This document shows positions 38,339 to 52,100 of a stretch of 64,000 nucleotides of DNA, piece by piece; the first letter of the stretch is position 1, and each line of letters opens with the position of its first letter. A program made the translations under genes and the position numbers. The notes under the pieces are model-generated. The model saw only the letters and a list, made by a program, of their open reading frames with translations, was not told the DNA's origin and searched no databases. The stretch spans positions 12,873,634 to 12,937,633 of the forward strand of contig OZ038435.1 of assembly GCA_964036275.1 (NCBI GenBank), written 5' to 3'. Source of the stretch: Litoditis marina. Its lineage: Eukaryota; Nematoda; Chromadorea; Rhabditida; Rhabditidae.

Positions 38339-38899
38339 TTCGGGATGGGGTGAAACGTAGAGGGTGGTGTGGAAGAGAAGACCGGAGAGCAAGAGAGAAG
38401 GTGAATTGTAATTGTAATAAGCTAATAAGTGCATTTTAGTGAGTTTAGTGAGCATTTGTTACGAAGATAGTGTTGTTCGATTCAAGTTTAGCCCAAAAAA
38501 CATCGGAAACATTGGATGTAACGCAAATACTTGCAACTGACAGACAGGCCTTCGCCCTTTTCGGAACCTTTTTTGCCGTCGAGAATGGTTAGAAATATCT
38601 GATGAGTTGGATGGAATCTATCGGAAAACTTATGAATTCATTACAAGTGCACTGTTTGTTGTACTTTCAGAGAATATGTAAAACGCAAGCTGTGAAGGTT
38701 TGTCTCATTCTCAAATTGAATACAGTGGTCCAAGTTTCTGTATTCACCCGGATTCAGTTTTTCTGTTTCCTCACCTAACTTGCAATTACCGACGCTAATG
38801 CCGTCTGGTTACAACTCGATTTACAAGTCAATTCGCGAGTACTTGGCCCGGTTTACCACTATAGAACAATGGGATACGTGAAAGTGCCACTAACCTACA

Positions 38900-40926
38900 A
38901 TGTCCGCTCAGCCTCTCATTCTTATTCTCTGTGTTTCGGCAGCTGTGGCGGTGAGGAGTTCAATCAAATACCAGCACGATATTTGAAATCGAACAAAACA
39001 AATACACTTTTCAACTTATGTTTCAGGAATTGACCAAGTTTATCCAGTGGTTGTGTCCGTGGTATTTTCTAACTGTTTCCCCCATTTTTATTTCTCAGCG
39101 ATTTCTTCTGGAGTCTGCTGTTGAATTTTCCGTCAACTGAGTTAATCTATACTTTTCACAGTTCACAAAAAACACTAGACTAATTCTAATGCGAATTTAT
39201 CAATAGAAACTTGTATAATACGCATTCAGTTTACCAATATATTTACATATTAATGATCACAGTATTATATTAATATTGAGTATTTCTAACTCTCTCTTTC
39301 TCAGTGTCTGTCCTCGGGAGCGTCTTCCTGCTGTTGTGGAGGGTGTCGCCACCATGCCAGGGCCAGGGGAGTCAAGACCGCCAAGGTACAGAACAATGCA
39401 TTACAATACAATACAATACAACACAATACGATGGAATACAATCAAGTACAATACAATAAAATAGTTCACTACCGAATTTGAATCGGTACAATTATACCAC
39501 TAACCAATACATAACTACAACTACGATGTACCCTGGTACTGCCAAGGTATACTGTACTATAGTCGCCGTCAAACCGACGTAGATAGTACCGTACACATAA
39601 CTAAGGACCGAGCCAAGACGGGCTGCCTGGGTTGCACGCTTTCACTATGTACCACGTATAGTTCACAACATTCCTACTGAGACTCCCACAGCAACCTTAC
39701 AAACTTTCCGAAGGCTGTTGTGAAGCTGAAAATGAAGTTCATGTAAAAAGCTCTCGTATATTTATTCTACCTAAGAACGAGAAATAAGTACGAGAATCCG
39801 GAATTTATCTGATCAAAATTAAGTGAGCAAAACGGCTTGGAATTTTCCAAATCCCACTGTAGGAGTCTCAGTAGGAATGAAAAAGACTATACTATCTCGT
39901 GTAACACGTACGGTATCGATCTCGCACGTAACACGCGAAGCTCATGTGTTCGTCATTTTCATGTGAAGTTCGCGTTTTTTTAATTTTTTTTCAATGATAG
40001 TATCTAAATACTCGATTAAACTTTTAAAAAATGACGATTATGTGCTCCAATCTCAACGCTTCAGTCCTTTAAACTGCAATACATTTTTCAATTGCAGTTT
40101 AAAGGACTGACGCGCCGAGATTGGAGCACATAGTCGTCCTACTTTAATGCTAATGCTCTTAATACTTCCCCATTCCAGTCGTCTTTGTTGACCGCGGACG
40201 TATCGTATCCGAAGGAGAGCGGTCTGTCCGCCTGGACCCGAATGGATAACAACAGCTATCAGGTCGGTTTACGGTAGATCTACAGCTGAACTGAACTACC
40301 TCTTTCATGTCAGTCCGTCAGTGTTACATCAAGGATGAAAACCACGAGCCTAAAATAGGCTAAATCCAGGGAAATTCAGGAAAATCGAAATAGCTGGATT
40401 AGAACCAAATTAGGCTTGCCGGCACCTATTTTAGGCTTGTCGGCACCTAATTTAGCCTGGTAGACACCTATTTTAGGTCTGTCGTCACCTATTTCAGGCC
40501 TGTAGCCCCAATTTTGAGCTGGAATTAACCTATTTTGGGCTTGTAACACGCAAAATTTATTTTTCCCGCGAATGCCTGAAATAGGTGGCTGCGAGCCTGA
40601 AATAAGTTAATTCCAGCTCAAAATAGGGGCTACAGGCCTGAAATAGGTGACGACAGACCTAAAATAGGTGTCTTCCAGGCTAAATTAGGTGCCGACAAGC
40701 CTAATTTGGTTCTAATCCAGCCATTTCTATTTTACTAAATTTCCCTGGATTTAGCCTATTTTAGGCTTGTAGCTTTCACCTGAGATCAGCGCATACCTGT
40801 CTGCGAGTCATTCGTTTTTACCTCTTCGCTTTCTGACCTCTCGCACTCTCTATCTGAACTCTGAACTCTTTCTTCTCTCAGTCTATCTTCCCCTTTCCCT
40901 CTCTCTCTTTCTCTCTCTCTCTCACG

Positions 40927-40957
<31 letters not shown>

Positions 40958-42904
40958 CCTTTCTGTCTATTTTAATCAATGATTACGAAATAAGATGTGC
41001 CCTCATATATAAATTCTCAGTCTGATTATCAAGACAGTCTTATAGTTTTACTCCGGCCAACTCGCCTCACTTCAGGACCCTAACTCCCTGTTCCTCCGCT
41101 GCTGCCAGGATCGTCAGCTGCCGAGAGGTTGTTGGAACAAGTGCAACTTCCAGGCATACACCAAGTCAATGGTAGGTGCCAATACTACGATACTCCAACG
41201 ATATAGCTCTCCGTACATCACTTTCTGCTGTGTACGTTCATACAGATACAGAGTTCGGTTCGTTTTCCCAATCAGATACCTGTTTTTTTCTCTTATTTGA
41301 GCTAGAATAGGAATAAGCCACAGCTGTTTCACTAGATGTAATACTATAATACTATATTACAAATAATTTAATAAATAAACTTTTCAGCTGCAAAACATGT
41401 TGCTCGGGATGGAGTCCTGCCCCCTCAGGGCATCCGCCGAAATGCAGTTCTGTGCCGCACAGGGAAGGGACCATCGACAGGTAGGGGAGATGAATTTCAG
41501 TTGTAGTCTGCAAACACATCAGAATTTTCCGACACATCAGAATCATCAGCAAACACAAAAACACGATTCTCATGAGACCTCACAGATTGAAAAACCGATC
41601 GGTTACTGAAGTTCAGGGAAAGCGAAGACAAATCTTCTCGCTCTGGCACGGGTTGTTTCTGCTCTGGTTCATAAGAGATTACAAATTTGATCACAAAAAC
41701 TGACTGAAAAGGAGTTGAAGTGCAGCATATATTTCCTTCTCAATCTCCCGATTCCAGTGTTGTTACAATGCCGGAGTCGGTTCGACGACGGCTGGCAACA
41801 AATGTCTCGTTTTCTGCGATCAAAGACCAGACAGGTTAGTTTCCAAGATAAGCTTGTAGTCTAGTCTCGAAAGACACCATATAGTCGTGGACCACGGATA
41901 ATCGGGTGAAAAGACGGTGTCATGAGTTGGCCGGGTGTTAGCAGGGGCGCGCAGATGGCATCAATCAATACCATTTTTGGAAATTCTGCCAATGCATTGA
42001 GCTTTCACATTCTAATTTCAATGTAGTGTTGGTTTATTCTTTTTAAATGAGCTCTATCATTCAAAACGGTTATTTTCAAACCATAGCAAAGATATAAGAA
42101 CAAAGAAATATGTAAATGGGAGGCTTTTTTTCATAAAACATTTTCAAAAAGTTGAAAAAAAAGTTCAAAAAGTTGTTTCCGGACAGATGTTTTAACTACT
42201 CTACTATTTTTTATTCACCATCTCGAAACGTTTTAAACCTACCGTCATAATTGCTGACTAGGAATGCTTTTATTTAGTTCAATATCTAGAGTTGTTCACA
42301 TATATATTCTTCCCGAGCATTGCAAAGGTTGGCCCACTTAGCGCAGTGACAGTGTGGCGGTACTACAATCCTACTAGCCACGGGTTCGATTCCCGTGAAA
42401 TTAATTTTCTGTCCATAATTTACGCGCTGTGTTCTCCGCTCATTTGAAATGTTCTACCACTCACTATAATTTCGGAATTCCGACCGAAAAGCAACGGAGA
42501 CCAAACTACAAACATGGCGGGTAAGGGAAAGATACACCATATAGGCAATGGCAGGAGCAAACCCTACAGTGAAAGTCCAATGCGAAACTAAATTTTCTCT
42601 GTCAGACCACTACGAACAATCTTAACACACAATATACTAAACAAGTACAGTAGTGAAGTTTGGTCCTCTCGAAATACTAACATGGTTCACGTGTCTGTCT
42701 CGTCTGTTGCACGTGAAAACTCAAACACTATTTTTGATCTACAAGCGTTCCGAGTTTCTTTCCAGATTCACCCAGATCGGCTTGTCCCACGTGCCCTGTT
42801 ATGAGAAGTTCGAGCAGATGAAGCAGTGTTTCCAACACAATATCTTCCAGGAAATTATGAGAAAGAGACACAATGCCAAAAACACGATGATCAACTTTAT
42901 TTAA
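38900..42904 (+). CDS. Secreted DB-module cysteine-rich protein
   Basis: Seven exons (38900-38950, 39305-39385, 40179-40262, 41076-41171, 41388-41480, 41758-41834, 42766-42904) join in phase to 206 residues. Residues 1-17, MSAQPLILILCVSAAVA, form a signal peptide ending in an A-x-A site. The rest matches the nematode DB module: RCCQDRQLPRGCWNKCNFQ, then CAAQGRDHRQCCYNAG, KCLVFCDQRPDRFTQIGLS and CYEKFEQMKQCF. DB proteins are nematode-specific, extracellular and of mostly unknown function. Exon 2 has an extra cysteine-rich stretch, CLSSGASSCCCGGC. A possible extra exon at 39027 was left out because it has no in-phase donor. An ATG at 38873 in another frame gives no signal peptide. Confidence 0.85.
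39400..39465. repeat. ACAAT-type short tandem repeat
   Basis: ATACAATACAATACAACACA in intron 2 of the DB-module gene. Confidence 0.8.
39657..39891. mobile_element. MITE, family A copy 2
   Basis: Same 235-bp length, ends and interior as 7811-8045, in the second intron of the DB-module gene. Confidence 0.8.
40024..40147. mobile_element. MITE, family C copy 3, TTAA-flanked
   Basis: Arms with ATTATGTGCTCCAATCTC and its inverse GAGATTGGAGCACATA around paired CCTTTAAACTGCAAT motifs. It lies about 30 bases before the acceptor of the exon at 40179. Confidence 0.8.
40334..40782. repeat. Large palindrome of about 450 bp
   Basis: Both arms are built from CCTAAAATAGG / CCTATTTTAGG modules and pair over about 200 bases, for example GCCTAAAATAGGCTAAATCC at the left with its exact inverse at the right. 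It lies in the intron between exons 40179-40262 and 41076-41171 of the DB-module gene. No target duplication was confirmed. Confidence 0.85.
40885..40970. repeat. CT microsatellite
   Basis: CTCTCT tract upstream of the exon at 41076. Confidence 0.9.
42331..42402 (+). pseudogene. tRNA-like sequence, probable pseudogene
   Basis: TTAGCGCAGTGACAGTG resembles a D-arm/A-box, and ACGGGTTCGATTCCCGT is a perfect T-arm with a B-box. The 5' GGCCCAC does not pair with the 3' AAATTAA, so no acceptor stem forms. It lies in the last intron of the DB-module gene. Confidence 0.5.
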
Positions 42905-42977
42905 GTTGAACATTTTGCTTTGTTCTCTATTGACAGATTGATAATGTCGATTTGTTTTGTGTATTTATTTATTATAG

Positions 42978-42983
42978 AATAAA
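42978..42983 (+). terminator. Poly(A) signal of the DB-module gene
   Basis: AATAAA 74 bases after the stop codon, the first one downstream and at a usual distance. Confidence 0.7.
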
Positions 42984-43510
42984 TTGGTTGCTTTCACATC
43001 TTTCTTTTGGCTGTAGAATGAACCGATTTCGTTTTATTTCAAGATTTCATAGGGATAATTTTCACAAATGTTGACAAATGGCAGTTCACAAAATATATTT
43101 TTCAGCACAAGTGTTCAGTATTTTAACTAGGGTAATGTTTCTTTTCTAGTTTTCCTTTCAACTTTTTCAAACATCACACATGAGAGATGCTACCAGGCAA
43201 AATAATGTTTTAGTGTACTTTAGTTCTCAACAAACGCTTTGTTCTCTGAAGTTCTCTGGAAAAACGCTGTTGACAGCCAGAACTCTCACCAACCGGCTGT
43301 TTCCACTCATTGGACGTAGAAACTCGTCGCAGTGTAACCACGTAACGATTTTCTTCGCGACGACACGCTCTATTTTCAAATTTTCAAATTTTTAAAAGTT
43401 TTAAATGCTTTTTATTCCGAGTTTTAGTACGTTTCACTATTTCTGTTTCACTTCAAGGAATTTTATAATGAATTTAAAATGTTATTTATCCCAATAAAAC
43501 AATAAAGGCC

Positions 43511-43522
43511 CTTTCCTCCCAG
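43511..43522 (+). promoter_or_regulatory. Pyrimidine tract and AG just before the NAT9 start
   Basis: CTTTCCTCCCAG ends 8 bases before the ATG, consistent with a spliced-leader trans-splice site that fixes the start of the NAT9 gene. Confidence 0.55.
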
Positions 43523-43530
43523 GGTCTCCG

Positions 43531-45491
<1,961 letters not shown>

Positions 45492-45935
45492 CCTTTTCAT
45501 TATTGAAGAGGGATTCAATGTAAACAGTTGTTTCCATGAGAATAAGGAATGCGTTTAATCTTTAAATGATAGATTTTAATTCAGGTTACTCAAATATTTG
45601 TTACAGAAAGTAATTGTTTGGGGTACGGGTAGATTGTTTGTTGAGATATGTTTGTTATATATGAATCTTTGTGTTCTTGAACGAGTTTTGTCCGATATCA
45701 AACTAATCAAACTCGAAGCATCTATCTTGATTCTCTCTTTTCTCTCAAAAAGCGTAGATTGGAACTTTGTTAAGGCACAATTTTGAATCCCCTAAGTTTT
45801 TTCATAACAATTTGAAATTTCATCCAGCTGAGGTTGAAAAAGCAGAAATGAAACGAGTTGACAGCTAATTTTGAGCAGATCTAGTTTCTATCCTGTGGTC
45901 AGAATGTCGAGAACGCGGAACATAATAACGAATAC

Positions 45936-45948
45936 TTTATTAAATAAA
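45936..45948. terminator. Two-way poly(A) signal between convergent genes
   Basis: TTTATT at 45936-45941 is AATAAA for the minus-strand Kunitz/lustrin gene, 255 bases past its stop. AATAAA at 45943-45948 serves the plus strand, 452 bases past the NAT9 stop. They are one base apart. Confidence 0.55.
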
Positions 45949-46195
45949 TATGGTAATATGAGATTGTAACTGAATACAATAACTATACACGATGAGCAGG
46001 ACATGCGGCCGGTTGTCCACACAAGTAACGGACTGTTCACGAAATGAAAAGATGGGCGAAAGACGGGTAAAATAGTCACGAACATCGAGGACTACTTAGG
46101 GGAAAGACTTGGTACATTGGCACCTACTGGATATCATTGCCACGTGGCAATTCTGCGTGAAAACGTGGAAAAACGTGAGAATAAATAATATAAGA

Positions 46196-49100
46196 TTACT
46201 GGAACTCATTTGTCACCGGAGCATCGGCGAGATACTTGTCACGACACACACCCCGAACGGCAACCTGAAAGAAAGCGGGTTAAAATGTCAAGTTGATTGT
46301 AGTGCCGGTAAATTTACTAGTACGTTGACGTCCTCAACGTGAATTGATGGTAATGTGGTATGATAACAACGTTTAGTCTTGCAAGTAACTGTTTACTCTT
46401 GTCAGATTTGTAGTGAAGTCATGTGATGTTGACAGGCGACTGTCTAGTTTGAGAAGCAATACTGTGCGTTGCCTTCGAGATATCATTTCACCAATTTAGT
46501 TCCTGAATTTCACCAATTTAGTCTGAACATCACGTCTTTCTAAGATGTAGAAAGTCGATAATTGATTCTCTATTGATTGTATTGATTACCTGATGGGGCG
46601 GGCATTGGTCCTCACACTTCTTCACGATTCTCTCGCCGGCAATTCGGAGGACTTGCACCTGGGAACCGGGGCAGGGACCTGGAATCGAGGGAAAATTATA
46701 ACAATTTAATTTAAGATTACATTTTAGGTCACTGCAAGTAAAAAAATAGCTAGATGTGTTACTTTTTCTGACACAGACCTGTAATGAAGGGAGACGATCA
46801 GCAACTTTACTTTAAGATTTCATTTTAGGTCATTGGAAGTATGAATTGATACATGTATTACTCCTTCACGTTACGGTTCTGTATCGGAATAAAACGAACA
46901 TTCTAACTGTTTTTAGTAGCTCATTCGTTGTGATTTCACGATAAAACAGCTCCCGAATGTTTCACTGTGTACTGTAGGTGTTCACGTGTGTGAGAATATG
47001 AGGATATTGAATAACCAACTAGCATTTATGATTATATAATATAAAATAACCGACCAGCATTGTTGTTCCTATTGGCACCGGCCCTTGGGGCTCCGCGCGG
47101 CGGATTGACTGCTCCGTCCGTGGTACAGCACTGGTATCTACGGGTGGCACCGTTTTTCACACATCTGGAAGCAGGGGTTGGTTAATAATAGTTGTACCCT
47201 AGGCTTATCTTCCAAAACACATGTAATGTAAACAAAACAGCCTAAATTTCGCGATAGTAAGGTGGTTGGCCTAAGTTTTCACTCGTTTTTCGGTGTGTAT
47301 CCTGTCTTTTTACTCGAAATGTGTTCTGTACATTTGGACTAGAATAGAATCACAGTAGAATATAAGATGTGAGATGAAAATGATGTGAAAACATACCGGT
47401 ACCCGGAGGGACAAGAGTTGGAGGTGGGCCCACTGCATTGAACGGGGGTCCCGGTGGAGGGGAAGAGAAGGGCCACTCCCGCGGGACACCCATCACTGGC
47501 AGCCGGCTGGGAACAGCAGAAGTAGTCCTGCAAGAGGGGGCGGTCGGAATAATGTTGTTCAAATTATGTTTTTCTACAAATAACTGAATTAAGGTTATTC
47601 ATAGAAGTGTTGTTATGATAAGACGGTTGGTAAAAGCAGAAATAGTCCTGGAAGAGGGGGTGGTTGGAATAATGTTGTTCAAATTATGTTTTTCTACAAA
47701 GAACTGAATTAAGGTTATTCATAGAAGTGTTGTTATGGTAAGACGGTTGGTAAAAGCAGAAATAGTCCTGGAAGAGGGGATGGTTGGAAGATTCGCGGTT
47801 TTTCGATTGGAAATCAACCGCACTAGGTTCGTAAGGTCTAACTACAATCTTATCTCTAAGAACAGTTTTTTGTTGCTTATGTGAAAATAATACGGTATGT
47901 TAGGGCCCTATCATAGGGACTCATTGTGTTCAAAAAGGTGGGGGCTCGGTAGATTCGGATAGCTTCACGTCATATCTAGGCATATTCAATTACTAGTGGA
48001 AAGATATGATGACATAAGGTCATGTTTTGGGCGATCCATGTCTGTAGCATGGGAAAGAAGATGATCAACCAACCTTGGTGCTCTTGGAGAACGTGCACTT
48101 GAACCCGGAGGGGCAGGCGCTGGTGGTGCACTTCTTGGGCTCGCCGTTCAGAAGATAGGGACTTCCCTTCTCGCAGACGTCACTAGCACCCTGGCAAAGG
48201 AAGTGAATTAGCCTTTTATACCTCTGAATCACATTTATATGCCGCGTTGCATCATGTTTTCGAATCTAATGATCTAAAATGGGGTTCTCGAAATGTATAA
48301 GTTGTATTCATGAATTTGTTGTGAGATAATACCCGCGACATTGCCATGGATATAGAGAAAAATGCATATTAATATAGTAGTTTAAAAATCCAATGATCTG
48401 AATTTGGATTTATGGATTGAGTTACCTGCGGCTTGAGTTTGTCGAATCGGTCCTTGGATGCCGTGCCCGGCCGCGTGGCGGAACCGCCGGAGCTGCCGCG
48501 TCCGCAGCAGATGTTCCGTTGGGCCGTCTCGCTGAACTGGCAGCTGTAGCCGCGCGGACAGCTGCCGGCCTTCTGCGGCTGGCAGAAACGAACGGATTTG
48601 CTGCTGCGGTCCACGAAGGGCGTCTGCAAAATGGGGTCATTGGAAATATTTGGGTAGTTTTCTGGTACTGTCAGGTGCTTAAAGACTGTGCTCAGGTGTT
48701 GTGAATAGGCGAAGTAGAGATCATGTAATTGTTGGGTGGTATAGGCTTGCGTTGAAAAAGCTTGTATAATGAATTCTAAAAAAGTCATATATCACTTCGG
48801 AAATGTTCCAATAGTAATAGTCATTGTAACCAAGCAGAGAATAACGTTGAATAAGTTTTTTTTACTCAGTCGTAGTAAATACTAAAGTGTTTAACAGTCA
48901 AAACTCTGAAACTTATACAATATTACTTTCTGGGTGAATTTGAGCTGTAAAAATGTACCTGTCCGGGAATAGGGCATGTGGTCATTGGTCGAGAGGCCTT
49001 CTTGATGCACACGTCGTCGACGGCGTCCTCGCCCTCGGGGCATTCGCAGATACTGTCGGAACACGAGGAACCACCCTGGAAGGCAATTGAATAAGTATAT

Positions 49101-52100
49101 AATTGATGATTATAAACTTTATAATGATTAGATTGAAAACTTCAGCAGTTTGGCTGCATACTGTAGCAGATTATGGTTCAACGATTTTAACACGGTAGTT
49201 GATTTGGAGTTGTCAGAGTACTGTAGCTCACCTGGCACTGTTCATCAGCTTCGCAGGATTCTCCAATGAGGGCGCGCAGGAGACAGGCTCCCTTAATCTC
49301 GATCTGAAACATATTGATTTATTCAAGACATAAATTAGTTCTCTTTTCTTTTTTTCTGTGTATCCGTTCAAAGTACCAGAAAAGGTTCAGATGTTTTCCT
49401 AATTATCAGGAAGATTAGATGGGTCAAGTGATGCAGATCAAGTTTCAACTAAATGTTTGAAATCGACTCTAAAGTATCTAACAAATCGTCAAACTCCAGT
49501 ATAAAACTCAAAACCTAGTTGCAAAATCACCATAAGGTCAAGATATCCGAACCGTACCTCATTCTCCATGCAGGCGACCTTGCACACTCCATCGACCTCT
49601 TGGTGCCCCTCCGGACAGGTACAGGCACCGTCCTTACAAACGGAGGGCGAGGGACATTGGACCTGGTTGGCACACATCTCTCCCAGGGACACCTTGTCTA
49701 GACACTTGCCGTCCACGGTCACTTGCTGGTCGGTACACGCTGCAAATGAAGGTATTATTAGAGAGAAGAGAAAATTAAAGAAAAACATAAAACGTGAGAT
49801 AATTTTAAGAAATTTGCGCTTCACGTTGCTACATTACGACCAACGCTGTACTTTAGTGTAATTTCATTTTGGTATACTTTTCTGATTTGCGAGTTCACTG
49901 ATGGCAGAATTCATCCTATTATGGTTTATTGTACATTTGGTGAGGTTGTAGATCACTGCCGATCTGTGCAGAGTTATCAGTTTATTTCATGATTTCTTCT
50001 AAGTGATAAACGTAGGTCAAACCCACTAGGTTCATTGGTGGTGCAGCACAGCTGTGCGCCGGTGATACTTCTCTGACAGGAATACCCGTCGGGGCAGGTA
50101 CTTTGGCCGATGGCACAGGTCTGCGGGTCCCCAGTCATTCCGATGAAGGCCACGGCGTCGTTGGGACAGCCGCCGGACATACCGCAGCACTGGAAAGAGA
50201 AGGGAGTTAGGGTCTAGTTTTTATGTAGTACAGTGGGATACAGTATATTTCACTGCGAACTACAGTAAGATACGGTATGTAGTAGGATGCATTAGAGGTA
50301 TGTAGTGGCTTGCTACTGTATCGTAAGCTCGACCTAACCCTGAAGGTAGTGGCTTTGAAAAGTGTTCATCTCCGATAGGTTTTGGATGTCTGACTGTCTT
50401 ATCTCATATCAATTGCAGTGATTTTCGATGACTGGATGATATATTTTTGTTCGAAAGTGTTCAATTACCTGGAATTGATTGTTGGATGTGGAGAATTGGC
50501 AGAAGTAGCCAGTGGGACAGTTCTCCGAGGCCGCTGTGCAGATACGGGGACTCTGGGTGGCCGGCTCACGGAAGGCCACCTGGAAAGTAGATCGGAATGA
50601 AAAAAGTATACATTGTATTACCTATTCAACTGATCAATAGTCTGATAGTATTATGATCTTTGTTTTATTCTAGAAGAGCATGGAGAGTAGATTGTAATGA
50701 AACCCAGTTGAAAACTGCATCGCCTATTCAACTAAAATAATAATTCATCTGAAAGTATTATTATATTTGAATTATTGCACGGTAGAGGTTTGTCAACTTG
50801 TAGGAAGTAGCATTCGATCGTTTGTTGCTTTTCGTGTCAATTTAACCCTTTTCTTGTATTGCCGAACAAAAAATATTTCTAACCAATGAAAGTACCTGGT
50901 TATTGGGACATCCCAGCGCGGCAATGGCCTTAGGTGTGGAGATGGGAGTCGCGCCACAGCACTGGTACCGCTGGTTACCCAGGGACCACTGGCAGGAGTA
51001 CCCATTGGGACATGGGGCATTGGGCGGGTTGAATGGGTCACAGGGGGCGATCTGGTTGTCCTTCATGAAGACGAACTCGTTCGGGGGACAGCCGTCTGCA
51101 AATTAAATGTTGCAAACAATTTGCATTTAAAAAATCTTTTACAGTATTTTAACAACAAATTATCTCAGTTGTTTTTTGTTGAGAACGAAAAACAAAGTAA
51201 GCTGGGGTTCGATTGAGTTTTCGTGTTGCAGAAGTCGGTTATTTAGTTTTGCCCGAGCGGTACGAAGGACGATCAATAACAGAGCCTATTCCATTATGCT
51301 TCACGTGAAAAAATGTAATTTTCACGTGAATCACGTGAAAGAACACGTACCAGACACGGACGCAATCTCTCCCTTGCAGCAGTAGCCGGTGGTGAATTCG
51401 TTCTGTGTACTCTGACAGGAATACCCGTTGGGACAGGTTATGAAGGCCCCCGAGGTACAGGATCGGGGCATCTGGGTATTCTCCTCCAGGTAGAACTCGG
51501 CCTTGTTGGGGCACAGGTGGCTCGCGGAGCAGCAGTAACCCTGGAGAGGATGGGGGTTAAGAGAGGTGCAATTTCTCTGTTTCTATCTTTCTCTCTATAT
51601 CTCTCAGCTACCTTTCTCTTTCTTTCTCTCTCTCTCTTCCTCCCTCTTACGTTTTTGTCTTTTCTCTCTCGTAAGCTATTCACATAGCTACTTCGCTCGA
51701 TCTAGTTCTCTTTTTGGCGGGTAAAACATGATTGTTCTCGAGGTTTGAAACGTTCGTGCTATGTAATCTCGTTCCAGAACGCACCTGGAATGCGCCAGGC
51801 ACATCGGACTGGCACGAATAGCCGGTCGGGCACTGGTTGGCGGTGCTACTGATGGTACATCTGATGGGACCCTTGGAGGAGGGCTCGCGGTAGAGGGACT
51901 GAAAATGATCATAAGTTTGTCGAAATTCTAGAAACGGAACATTTAATAGTATTTTTACTATCCTTTATCTGAAGTTTCTGTACTATAATAATGTAACTTA
52001 ACGTAATTGAGTCCACTGATGTCAAGTACACGTAACCTAGTCTATCTTCTGTATCCGAGCCGAGGTTCAGATCTGAGTATTCATTAGAAAATGTGCACGT

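Larger units (their letters stand above)
18698..38899. other. Gene-poor region of about 20 kb
   Basis: Between the 18.6-kb candidate exon and the DB-module gene I found no splice-bounded exon chain and no recognisable protein family. The content is repeats, listed separately, and unique AT-rich DNA. Open frames of 60-150 codons here are short, unlinked or in GA tracts. The 5' leader or promoter of tra-1 could lie here, but I see no signal that proves it. Confidence 0.5.

Noticed and set aside
38873..39030. Alternative ATG upstream of the DB-module start
   Set aside because: It reads in another frame with no signal peptide or family match.
39027..39080. Extra exon of the DB-module gene after TTTCAG
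   Set aside because: No donor keeps the frame into the next exon, while direct joining of 38950 to 39305 does and yields a clean signal peptide junction.
42331..42402. Functional tRNA gene
   Set aside because: T-arm and box motifs are present, but the acceptor stem does not pair.
48417..48704. Ala/Arg-rich plus-strand open frame
   Set aside because: It is antisense to a GC-rich lustrin exon (48623-48426) of the minus-strand gene.
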